A stretch of 64,000 nucleotides of DNA, taken from the NCBI RefSeq assembly GCF_031178445.1, contig NZ_JAPSIY010000006.1:171348-235347 (forward strand). The letters run 5' to 3'. Source of the DNA: Microbacterium sp. (lineage in GTDB: Bacteria; Actinomycetota; Actinomycetes; Actinomycetales; Microbacteriaceae). Of the stretch, positions 39,292 through 47,807 are shown in pieces (the first letter of the stretch is position 1; the number at the start of each line of letters is the position of its first letter). Under the pieces are notes generated by a model. It was given only the letters and a program-made list of their open reading frames with translations, did no database searches and had not been told where the DNA came from. The position numbers were made by a program, and so were the translations under genes.

Positions 39292-42200
39292 GTGCGACGA
39301 TTCTGGAAGACGGCGGCTCGACAGCATCGACGGGACCGAGCTCTGCTCGGGTCGTCGCGGAAGCGGATGGCGCTGGGCGTCGCGACAGTGATCTCGTCGC
39401 TGACCATGTCGCTCTTTCCTGCGGCGGCCGCCAATGCGGCCACCGTGTACGAGATCCGCGGAGCTTGGGAGGAGGGAACTCCCGGCACCGTCGGGCGTGG
39501 AGATGTCGTCAACGCGATCTGGCGCGTCAACGTCAATGACGATGCGCCGGCTCCAGGCAACGAGCCGGTGGACAATGTCACGTTCACCGCGACCACACAG
39601 AACGGGGTGTTCAAGGAGGTCCCGAACGTGTGCCTCACCGCAGATGTGGATCCGGTATCCGCGATCTCCGAGGACGGCAAGGCGCTGACCTGCAACCTCG
39701 GGACCATCAACCAGGGATCCGCCGTCGTCGTGCAGACGCCGATACGCGTGGACGGCAACACGGGCGACGAGGTCATCGCGACCGGCCAGATCAACGGTCA
39801 GAGCAAGGGTCTCGATCCTCTCCTCATCGAGAACGCCTTCGGGATGGACCTCCAGTTCGGGCAGAACACCGCCTACTATGAGTGGAACGAGGACTACACC
39901 GCCGTCGATGTGGACCTGGAGTGGTCGCTTCGTCTGGCTGCCGGTTCCGACACCGGTCCCGACTCCGTGACGTACCGACTCCAGCTCTCGGAAAGCAACG
40001 GCTCTCAGATCGGTCTCGGTGACAGCTACTACGGAGACTTCGAGGGATGTTCGCCGTACAACGCCTTCATCACCGGCACTCATCCGCTCTCCGGACTGGA
40101 GGGAGCCGCGAAGGAGACCTACCGAGGCCAGGAGGCCTCGTTCGTCGAGGAGTGCACCCTGACCCCGGTTGCCGGGCAGCCTGGAGTGTTCGATCTCACG
40201 CTCAGCGGGATCAACTACGACATGGCGATGATTCCGACGCGGGATGCGGCAGGCAATCTCCTGCCGACCGACTGGTCGTACATCGCCTCCGGCAGCCTCT
40301 GGTTCCGTGTGGCGACGGAGCGGGCAGGCTCGATCAGCCTCCAGGCCAACGCCCCGACGTACCAGTCGACCACCGGACTGTCCTCGGTCGATCTGCCGGA
40401 GAACAACACGACCTCGAAGGCATACGTCCTTCCTGGAGTGTGGGCTGCATCCTGGTGGCGCCCGTACACCGGGGCAGGTGGCAACAACTGGGACGACACG
40501 TACCGCGTATCGGCTGGCACGAAGGTTGTGCAGTACATCAACCACAACGCGAGCCTGTATGACGTGCCCGATGCCACTCCTCAGGGACAGTGTCTCGTGT
40601 TCGACGCCGACTACGTCACCTACACGCCGTGGGCTGAGGGCGACGCCCTTCCCACGATCCGCGGATACGTCGACAACGGTCCGTCGGCCCAACTGAAGAG
40701 CCCTCCTGCCGTCGAGTATTACGTCGGCGACGTCGGAGATCCGGACGTCTTCGACTGCGGCAGCGACCCCAACAACTGGACGACTACGGAGCCTGCCGAC
40801 CTCACCACAGTCGAGGCCATGCGGATCATCTATCCGCACTCGCTCGCTGAGGAAGAGGGCTATCGAGGGATTCAGCTGGCTGGCTACGTCAGGATCAACG
40901 ACGACGTCCGTGTCGGTCAGGACATCTGGATGTTCGGCTCCGTGATGTCTGGCGGATCCTGGACGCGGGAGAACGTTCAGCTCGGCGCGACCCCCGACGC
41001 GCGCTATCCGCGGACCAACGGCCGTCGTGACATCCTCCGGATCACCACCGCGACCCCGGCAATCCAGAAGAGCGTCGACCGTTCTATCGTGAAGCCCGGC
41101 GAGCCCGCCAACTTCACGCTGACCTACTCGGCGAACGGCGCGGGAGCGATCCCGGAGACGATGGACGACTACGTCATCACCGACACCCTGCCCGTCGGAA
41201 TGACCTACGTCGCCGGCTCGGCGGATCCTGCTCCCAACGTCTCGACGAACGGAACCGGGCAGCAGGTGCTCACCTGGTCGCTCGACGAGGTGCCCACGAA
41301 TGTGCCGAACGTTCTGACCTACCAGGCTGTCGCGGGTGCGTCCGTGAAGTCGGGCCAGGTGCTGACGAACACGGCGACCAGCTCTGTCGGAGGGGTGACC
41401 TCGCCTCCCACCGCAGCGCAGGTGACGGTATCGACGTCTGGTGTGACCAACCTCGGCAAGTCCACTGATCAGTGGTTCATCGCGAACCCGGATGGTGACG
41501 GCTCTGGTGAGGAGGGGTCATGGACGGTGACGTTGCGGTCGCAGGATCCGCTGCCCCAGGCATTCACGGACACGATCGACATCCTTCCGTACAACGGTGA
41601 TGGCCGTGGCACCGACTTCACAGGCACGTACGAGGTGACCTCCGTGACCGCGCCCGCCGGTGCGACCGTGTATTACACCACCGCCGAGCCTGCGACGCTG
41701 TCCGATGACCCGTCGCATACGTCCAACGGCACAGTTCCGGGCAGCACCGAAGGCAACAGGGTGAACTGGTCGACGACGCCGGTGCCGAACCCGACGGCGG
41801 TCCGCGTGATCGGCGGCCCGCTGGCACCGGGTGCGGTGTTCGCATTCACAGTGACGATCGAGCCTGATGGCGCTGAGCCGGGCGACGTGTACGTCAACCG
41901 GGCGCAGGCTATCGCCGAGCACACCGCGCTGGTGATGCGGACTTCGGAGCCGTTGACGATGGGTACGGCGTACTCCGCTTCTTTGAAGAAGTATGTGCAG
42001 GACGCGGATGGCGAGTGGGTCGACGCGAACGATGTCACGACGTATCCGACCTACCGCGTGGGCGATGAGGTGCCGTATCGGATCGTGATCACGAACACCG
42101 GCCAGGGCACGTTGCGTGATGTGGAGATCACCGATGACCTGTTCCCGCAGGGCTCGTTCACGGTGGAGGAGCTGGCGCCGGGTGAAGAGGATGCTCACGA

Positions 42201-45093
42201 GTTCTCCGCGGTCATGACCGGTGGCGGCAGCGTGGTCAACAACGCGTGTGGTGCTGCTCCGAAACCGGAGGATTCGGAGATCGTTCCGACGATCAACTGC
42301 GATCCGGCGGGTGTGCAGGTTGTGAACTACACGACGGAGAAGTCGTCCGACCCGGCGTCGGGCGAGACGGTCAAGCCGGGTGACAAGATCACCTACACGG
42401 TGGCGGTGACGCAGGAGGGTGAGGTTCCTGCTGTCGCGGAGTTCAGCGACGACCTCGCCTCGGTGCTGGACGACGCGGTGTACAACGGTGACGTTTCGGC
42501 GTCAATCGGCACGGCATCCGTCACGGATGGTGTGCTGTCGTGGAACGGCACGGTTCCGGTGGGTGAGGTCGCCACGGTGACCTACTCGGTCACGGTGAAG
42601 GACTCGGCGGCTCTCGCCGCGGATGGCGACTACACGATCGGCAACCAGGTGATGAGCCCGGGCTGCATCGACGCCTGCGCCACGGAGCACCCGGTCGCGG
42701 ATTACACCGTCGAGAAGTCGTCCGACCCGGCTGACGGGTCGAACGTCGAGGTCGGTGACACGATCGAATACACGATCACCGTGTCGCAGGTCGGTGAGGC
42801 GGGGTACGACGGTGCGTCGCTGGTGGATGACCTGTCGGGTCTGCTGGATGACGCGACGTGGAACGACGACGTGACGGCATCGGCGGGCACGATCGGTTTC
42901 GAGGCTGCGACGGCCGAGCTGTCGTGGTCGGGCGACCTGGCCGTTGACGATGTCGTGACGATCACGTACTCGGTGACGGTGACCGGTGAGGGTGACACGC
43001 ATCTGCGGAACGTGGTCACCAGTGACGGATGCTCTTCCGAGGATGCATGCAGCACGGATCACTACACGGCGACGTACACGACGGTGAAGACCGCGGATCC
43101 CGCATCCGGGTCTGAGGTGCAGATCGGTGATGTGATCACATACACCGTGACGGTGACGCAGTCGGGTGAGGGGCGTGTGGTCGGTCAGTTCTTCAACGAC
43201 GACCTCGCGAACGTGCTCGACGATGCCACCTTCAACGATGACATCGAAGCCTCGGCCGGTGAGTTCACCTACGAGAACGGCGTGATCGCCTGGACCGGCG
43301 ACCTCGGCCCCGGCGACGTCGCGACGGTCACGTACTCGGTGACGGTGACCGCCGATGGCGACACGCTGATCGGGAACACGGTGCAGTCGCCCGGTTGCGA
43401 AGCTGCTGCCGACTGCGCCACCGAGCACAAGACCGGTCGGTACGAGACGGTCAAGACCAGTGACCCGGCTTCCGGTGAGGATGTGCAGATCGGCGACACG
43501 ATCGACTACACCGTCACGGTGAAGCAGGTCGGTGAGGCCCCTGTCGATGGCGCTTCGTTCACCGACGATCTGACTGCGGTGCTGGACGACGCGACGTGGA
43601 ACGACGACCTGGCCGCATCGGCCGGGGATGTCGATTACGCCGAGCCGACGATCTCGTGGTCGGGCGACCTCGCGGTCGATGACGTGGTGACGGTCACCTA
43701 CTCGGTCACCGTGACGGGTGCCGGCGATATGGTTCTCACGAACGTGGTCACGAGTGATGGATGCTCTGCGGACCGGGGCTGCACCACGACGCACCAGACC
43801 GGTGACTACACGGTGTCGAAGACGGCGGTCGCCGCTCCGGGATCGGATGTCGTCGTGGGCGACACGATCACCTACACCGTCACCGTCGCACAGCGCGGGC
43901 CCGGCGCGGTCGAAGCGGCGACGTTCGCGGACGATCTCTCGGCGGTGCTGGATGACGCCACCTGGAACGATGACCTCGCGGTGACTGCCGGTGAGGGTGA
44001 GTTCGACGCGGACAGCACCGAACTCGCCTGGTCGGGGGATCTGGCCGTGGGGGCGAAGGTGACGATCACGTACTCCGTGACGGTGACCGGGGCGGGTGAC
44101 ATGACCCTGACGAACGTCGTCACCCCGGGCGAGAACGGCGAGTGCGTCCCGGCCGGTGACGGCAATGAGGGCTGCACGACCACGCATCAGACGGGCCGGT
44201 TCGTGTTCTCGAAGATGGCTGACCCGGTCCACAACAGCGATGTGCAGGCCGGCGACGTCGTGGCCTACACGGTCACGGTCGAGCAGCAGGGCCCTGCAGC
44301 GGTTGCCGGTTCGCTGGTCGATGACCTGTCGGATGTGATCGATGACGCCGACTACAACGGTGACGCCGTCGCGACGGCTGGAGCGGTCGCGGTGGACGGC
44401 GCGGAGCTGACCTGGACGGGCGATCTCGCACCGGGTGACGTGGTCACGATCACGTACTCGGTCACGGTGACCGGCGCGGGCAACACGACCCTGGCGAACG
44501 TGGTCACCAGCCCGAGTGAGGCAGGCGAGTGCGTGGTCGCGGAGGACGGCACCGAGGGGTGCCGCACGATCCACAAGACCGGCGGATACGTCTTCTCGAA
44601 GACCTCCGACCCCGTAACCGGTGCCACGGTCAACGCGACAGACGAGATCACCTACACGCTCACCGTCACCCACCGCGGTGAGGGTGCGGTGAACGGCGCC
44701 ACGATCGTGGATGACCTCTCCGCAGTTCTCGACGACGCGGCCTGGAACGACGACGCGACAGCCTCGTCGGGGTCGCTCACCCGCGATGGCGACCGTCTGG
44801 TCTGGAACGGCGACCTGACCGTCGGCGAGGTGGTGACCATCACCTACTCCGTCACGGTGATCGGAGTCGGCGACGGTGCCCTGCGCAACGTGGTCAGCAG
44901 CCCCGATGACCGCGCGATCTGCGACCCGGCGGGGGCGTGCGTCACCGAGCACGAGGTGCCTCCGTCGCCTCCGCTCGCCATCACCGGCGGGACGGTCGGC
45001 TGGGGACTCGCCGCACTCGCCGGAGCGCTGCTGATCGGTGGCGCGGTTCTGGTGGCCGCCCGACGACGGAGCGCGATGGCCGTCGAAGACTGA
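39292..45093 (+). CDS. Giant cell-wall-anchored DUF11-type repeat protein with LAXTG sorting signal
   Basis: A 1933-residue surface protein. A long basic N-terminus and hydrophobic core (LGVATVISSLTMSLFPAAAA) form the signal peptide, with cleavage near ANAAT. Residues about 45-570 are an unrecognised N-terminal region, possibly adhesive. From 588 come DUF11-like beta domains (AIQKSVDRSIVKPGEPANFT), then seven tandem repeats of 122-131 residues (1013-1890). Each starts with Y/F-x-x-x-K and has GDxITYTVTV, DDLSAVLDDATWND and VTITYSVTVTG. Each ends with two cysteines before a TxH-like motif. LAITG (1895-1899), a hydrophobic helix and ARRRS follow: a sortase class E-type signal. GTG start with GGGGGAGAG upstream. 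No sortase gene in the window. Confidence 0.9.
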   Translation: MRRFWKTAARQHRRDRALLGSSRKRMALGVATVISSLTMSLFPAAAANAATVYEIRGAWEEGTPGTVGRGDVVNAIWRVNVNDDAPAPGNEPVDNVTFTATTQNGVFKEVPNVCLTADVDPVSAISEDGKALTCNLGTINQGSAVVVQTPIRVDGNTGDEVIATGQINGQSKGLDPLLIENAFGMDLQFGQNTAYYEWNEDYTAVDVDLEWSLRLAAGSDTGPDSVTYRLQLSESNGSQIGLGDSYYGDFEGCSPYNAFITGTHPLSGLEGAAKETYRGQEASFVEECTLTPVAGQPGVFDLTLSGINYDMAMIPTRDAAGNLLPTDWSYIASGSLWFRVATERAGSISLQANAPTYQSTTGLSSVDLPENNTTSKAYVLPGVWAASWWRPYTGAGGNNWDDTYRVSAGTKVVQYINHNASLYDVPDATPQGQCLVFDADYVTYTPWAEGDALPTIRGYVDNGPSAQLKSPPAVEYYVGDVGDPDVFDCGSDPNNWTTTEPADLTTVEAMRIIYPHSLAEEEGYRGIQLAGYVRINDDVRVGQDIWMFGSVMSGGSWTRENVQLGATPDARYPRTNGRRDILRITTATPAIQKSVDRSIVKPGEPANFTLTYSANGAGAIPETMDDYVITDTLPVGMTYVAGSADPAPNVSTNGTGQQVLTWSLDEVPTNVPNVLTYQAVAGASVKSGQVLTNTATSSVGGVTSPPTAAQVTVSTSGVTNLGKSTDQWFIANPDGDGSGEEGSWTVTLRSQDPLPQAFTDTIDILPYNGDGRGTDFTGTYEVTSVTAPAGATVYYTTAEPATLSDDPSHTSNGTVPGSTEGNRVNWSTTPVPNPTAVRVIGGPLAPGAVFAFTVTIEPDGAEPGDVYVNRAQAIAEHTALVMRTSEPLTMGTAYSASLKKYVQDADGEWVDANDVTTYPTYRVGDEVPYRIVITNTGQGTLRDVEITDDLFPQGSFTVEELAPGEEDAHEFSAVMTGGGSVVNNACGAAPKPEDSEIVPTINCDPAGVQVVNYTTEKSSDPASGETVKPGDKITYTVAVTQEGEVPAVAEFSDDLASVLDDAVYNGDVSASIGTASVTDGVLSWNGTVPVGEVATVTYSVTVKDSAALAADGDYTIGNQVMSPGCIDACATEHPVADYTVEKSSDPADGSNVEVGDTIEYTITVSQVGEAGYDGASLVDDLSGLLDDATWNDDVTASAGTIGFEAATAELSWSGDLAVDDVVTITYSVTVTGEGDTHLRNVVTSDGCSSEDACSTDHYTATYTTVKTADPASGSEVQIGDVITYTVTVTQSGEGRVVGQFFNDDLANVLDDATFNDDIEASAGEFTYENGVIAWTGDLGPGDVATVTYSVTVTADGDTLIGNTVQSPGCEAAADCATEHKTGRYETVKTSDPASGEDVQIGDTIDYTVTVKQVGEAPVDGASFTDDLTAVLDDATWNDDLAASAGDVDYAEPTISWSGDLAVDDVVTVTYSVTVTGAGDMVLTNVVTSDGCSADRGCTTTHQTGDYTVSKTAVAAPGSDVVVGDTITYTVTVAQRGPGAVEAATFADDLSAVLDDATWNDDLAVTAGEGEFDADSTELAWSGDLAVGAKVTITYSVTVTGAGDMTLTNVVTPGENGECVPAGDGNEGCTTTHQTGRFVFSKMADPVHNSDVQAGDVVAYTVTVEQQGPAAVAGSLVDDLSDVIDDADYNGDAVATAGAVAVDGAELTWTGDLAPGDVVTITYSVTVTGAGNTTLANVVTSPSEAGECVVAEDGTEGCRTIHKTGGYVFSKTSDPVTGATVNATDEITYTLTVTHRGEGAVNGATIVDDLSAVLDDAAWNDDATASSGSLTRDGDRLVWNGDLTVGEVVTITYSVTVIGVGDGALRNVVSSPDDRAICDPAGACVTEHEVPPSPPLAITGGTVGWGLAALAGALLIGGAVLVAARRRSAMAVED
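42328..44957 (+). repeat. Seven tandem ~375-bp repeats in the surface-protein gene
   Basis: Units begin at 42328, 42703, 43075, 43441, 43807, 44200 and 44587, with lengths of 366 to 393 bp, all multiples of three. Units share long nucleotide blocks such as GACGCGACGTGGAACGACGA, so recombination between them could change the copy number. Confidence 0.85.
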
Positions 45094-45097
45094 CCTC

Positions 45098-45135
45098 GGG
45101 GCGCGGCATCCCCCGCACCGGTGATGCCGCGCCCC
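45098..45135. terminator. Terminator hairpin after the surface-protein gene
   Basis: GGGGCGCGGCATC (45098-45110) pairs perfectly with GATGCCGCGCCCC (45123-45135) over a 12-nt loop, 4 bp after the stop. No U-tract. Confidence 0.7.
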
Positions 45136-45176
45136 CACTGGGCCGCAGGGACGGCCACAGGTCCTGTACCCGGTAG

Positions 45177-45237
45177 TAGTATGTACATGGTCATTCTGGG
45201 GGTGACCTCGACCCCTCACCTGCAGAAAGATGACCAT
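45177..45237 (+). promoter_or_regulatory. Promoter and start-codon hairpin of the LuxR-type gene
   Basis: A TAGTAT -10 lies at 45177-45182. ATGGTCAT (45187-45194) is the exact reverse complement of ATGACCAT (45230-45237), which contains the start codon; GGGGT (45199-45203) and ACCCC (45211-45215) form an inner stem. In RNA this would pair the start codon. No strong ribosome site is present, so translational control is plausible but inferred. Confidence 0.45.
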
Positions 45238-46897
45238 CACAGATCCCCCGGAACAGCCTTCCGCGTCACGTGTCGAGCCGGTGCCGGCCGGACTCATCGC
45301 GTCCATTCCCGAGCGCGCCGGCACCGACGTGCGCGCCGCGCTCGAGCACGGGAACATCGGTGAAGCCGTCGCAGCCGCAGTCGCGACGGGCGATCTCTCG
45401 CTCGCCGTCGACGTGGTGAGGGTGGGCTGGTTCGCTCTGCTCCACGATGACCGACGCGACAGCGTACGCCAGACGCTCGATCAGCTCTCCACAGCACAGC
45501 TGATGGCTCATCCACTGCTGGCGATGGCGCTCGGGTTGGTCTACAACGCCGACGGGGCCCGCCGGTCGAAGGCCATCTACTACTTCGGTCTCGCGGCCGC
45601 CGGCGTGCGCAATCGCCCCGGGCGGCTCAGCCCGGCCGAGCGTGCTCTGGTGCTCACCAGCGAGAGCGCCGCCCTTCGGCTCATGGGGAAGACGTCTCTC
45701 TCGGTCTCCTCGGCGCGCGCCGGGCTGCAGGCGCTCGAGGCGATCCACGAGGGACGCTCCGAGCTGATCGGATACCTGCCACGCCTATACGCGCAACTCG
45801 GAACCAGCCTTTTCTACGGCGGCCAGGAGGCGGAGGCGCTTCACATGTTCGCCCGCGGCTTCGCCGAAGCGGGGCCGTCCGACCGCTCCAGTTTCGGCAA
45901 TCTGGCGATGAGCGCCGGTATCCATGCCCTCGCGGGTAACCTCGCGGAGGCCGGGGACCGTGTGCTCGCCGCCCGGGGAGAGCCGTGGACCGACGAGCAG
46001 CGCTGCATGTACGTCGGAACCTTCTACCGCATCGCCGAGGCCGTTCTGGCCCTGGAACGGTTCGATGTGGTGCAGGCGCAACGACACCTGGACATGATGA
46101 AGCACGACCGCCGTTCCATCGAGCACTGGGCGGTGATCGCTCGTGTGCAGGCGCTGACCACACTGCTGGCCGGCGACGCGTCTCGTGCGCTGGTGGAATT
46201 GGAGGAATACGCCGTGCTGCGCGGAGGGGAGGGCGACACGAAGGTCGCCCGGCAGCGGCTGTGTTCGATGCGCAGCCTGCTGCACATCGCACTGGGCAAC
46301 TACGAGGCGGCGAGCACCGTCTTGCGCAGCGACGGAGGCAACAGCCCTCAGGACCACGTCGACCGGGCAAGGCTCGCGCTCGCGACGGATCGCATCGGCG
46401 AGGTGTACAAAGAGCTGCGCGCGATCGCCGGCCGCCCTCAGAGCGTGCGCACCTCCGCCGAGGCGCTGAGCGTCGAGGCCGCGGCCGGGCTGCGTGCCGG
46501 TGCCGACCGACGCACGATGGCGGTGGTCCGGCAGCTCGCCTCGCTGCTGCGGCATTCGGATCAACGGATCGCGCTGCACCTGCTGCCGCCCGATGACGTC
46601 GACTCCATCCGGCGCACACTCGAGGGAATCGGCGCGCACGACGTGCTGGAGCCGGCGCCGTGCGAGCCTGTGCTGATCCAGCCGGATCGGCCCGTGCTCA
46701 CTCCGCGCGAGTTGGCTGTGCTCAACGCTCTCGCGCGTTCGAGCGCGGTCGGCGACATCGCCGCCGAACTGTTCGTGTCCACCAACACCGTGAAGAGCCA
46801 GCTGCGCAGCCTGTACCGTAAGCTCGGGGCCCGCAACCGCGATGAGGCGCTGGCCGTGGCACTGCACAGGCACCTCATCTCGGCCGCCGAGATCTGA
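45230..46897 (+). CDS. LuxR-family transcriptional regulator with long helical-repeat region
   Basis: A 555-residue regulator. The C-terminal 65 residues are a LuxR-type helix-turn-helix (LTPRELAVLNALARSSAVGD then IAAELFVSTNTVKSQLRSLY). The preceding 480 residues are helical and TPR-like (for example FSYGGQEAEALHMFARGFAEA-type units), as in MalT/LAL-related regulators, but there is no Walker A motif at the N-terminus, so it is not a full ATPase regulator. It lies 136 bp downstream of the surface-protein gene on the same strand, beyond a terminator. Its position suggests control of surface or stress functions, without direct evidence. Converges on the siderophore-interacting protein gene. Confidence 0.85.
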   Translation: MTITDPPEQPSASRVEPVPAGLIASIPERAGTDVRAALEHGNIGEAVAAAVATGDLSLAVDVVRVGWFALLHDDRRDSVRQTLDQLSTAQLMAHPLLAMALGLVYNADGARRSKAIYYFGLAAAGVRNRPGRLSPAERALVLTSESAALRLMGKTSLSVSSARAGLQALEAIHEGRSELIGYLPRLYAQLGTSLFYGGQEAEALHMFARGFAEAGPSDRSSFGNLAMSAGIHALAGNLAEAGDRVLAARGEPWTDEQRCMYVGTFYRIAEAVLALERFDVVQAQRHLDMMKHDRRSIEHWAVIARVQALTTLLAGDASRALVELEEYAVLRGGEGDTKVARQRLCSMRSLLHIALGNYEAASTVLRSDGGNSPQDHVDRARLALATDRIGEVYKELRAIAGRPQSVRTSAEALSVEAAAGLRAGADRRTMAVVRQLASLLRHSDQRIALHLLPPDDVDSIRRTLEGIGAHDVLEPAPCEPVLIQPDRPVLTPRELAVLNALARSSAVGDIAAELFVSTNTVKSQLRSLYRKLGARNRDEALAVALHRHLISAAEI

Positions 46898-46921
46898 CCA
46901 GGCGGCTGGCGGGCAGCGAGC

Positions 46922-47797
46922 TCAGCCGACCGGACGAGCCGCCGCCTCGCGCGCGGCTTTCGAGGCGGGCTGCGCGGCCCCGACCTTCCAGTAGCCGCAG
47001 AAGCTCACCAGGCCCTTGTCGACCCCGCGCTCGCCCACCAGCAGCTTGCGGCCGCCCGATGCGAGTGCCTGTTCACCGGCGATGTACGCATGGAAGTCAT
47101 GGTCGGGAAGCGCCAGGTCGCGCAGCGCCTCGAGAGCCGCCGCGCCGGGGACAGCGGCATCCGGCCGGATGATCCAGCGCACCTCGATTCCGTCGGGTCG
47201 AGGGAACTCCAGAGCATCCTCGGCGCTCGGCACCTCGGCGATCACGACTCCGGATGCCGTTGCGGGAAGCGAGGCGCAGATCGATGAGAGCGCCGGCAGG
47301 GCCGTCTCATCGCCGACGAGCACGACCCGTTCCCGGCCCCGTGCGGGATTGAAGGTCAGTCCCTCGTCGATGATCAGCACGTGCTCGCCGGGCCGGCAGG
47401 TCTCGGCCCAGCGCGACGCCGGACCCGCGGTGCCCTCGGTGGGCGAACCGTGCAGCACGAAGTCGACGTCGATCTCCGCGCCGCGGTCGTCGCCGCCCGG
47501 CCGGTAGGCGCGGACGGTGTAGTTGCGCATCACGGGACGCTCGCCGTCCGGGATGCGCAGGAATTTCAGGTAGCCAAGCATACGGTTCGCCTTCGCCGGC
47601 ACCCGATCGAGCCCCGCCTCCCCGCCGATGGGCAGGAACAGACGGAACCACTGGTCGTATCCCATGGGCGTGAACCGATCCACTTCCCCGCCCCCGAGCG
47701 TCACGCGCATCCAATGCGGAGACAGGCGCTCGGTGCGCTGAACGGTCAGGTGGATCAGCTCGGCTGACGCGGGCTTCACGAGCTTGCTGAAGGACAT
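46922..47797 (-). CDS. Siderophore-interacting protein (FAD-dependent ferric-siderophore reductase)
   Basis: A 291-residue cytoplasmic flavoprotein of the SIP/ViuB family, which releases iron from imported ferric siderophores by reduction. RPVMRNYTVRAYRPGG contains the RxYT flavin-binding motif, HVLIIDEGLTFN and VLVGDETALPALSSI are family blocks in the NAD(P)-binding half, and FCGYWKVG is near the C-terminus. It lies 10 bp after the fused ECF transporter gene on the same strand and is probably co-transcribed with it, linking that transporter to iron uptake. Confidence 0.92.
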   Translation of the reverse strand: MSFSKLVKPASAELIHLTVQRTERLSPHWMRVTLGGGEVDRFTPMGYDQWFRLFLPIGGEAGLDRVPAKANRMLGYLKFLRIPDGERPVMRNYTVRAYRPGGDDRGAEIDVDFVLHGSPTEGTAGPASRWAETCRPGEHVLIIDEGLTFNPARGRERVVLVGDETALPALSSICASLPATASGVVIAEVPSAEDALEFPRPDGIEVRWIIRPDAAVPGAAALEALRDLALPDHDFHAYIAGEQALASGGRKLLVGERGVDKGLVSFCGYWKVGAAQPASKAAREAAARPVG

Positions 47798-47807
47798 GCT
47801 GTTCCTC

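Noticed and set aside
42328..44957. Large tandem repeats as a possible duplication artefact
   Set aside because: Units differ throughout in sequence and length while keeping frame, as real surface repeat proteins do.
42502..45357. A 951-codon minus-strand reading frame
   Set aside because: It mirrors the repeats of the surface-protein gene and has no recognisable domain.
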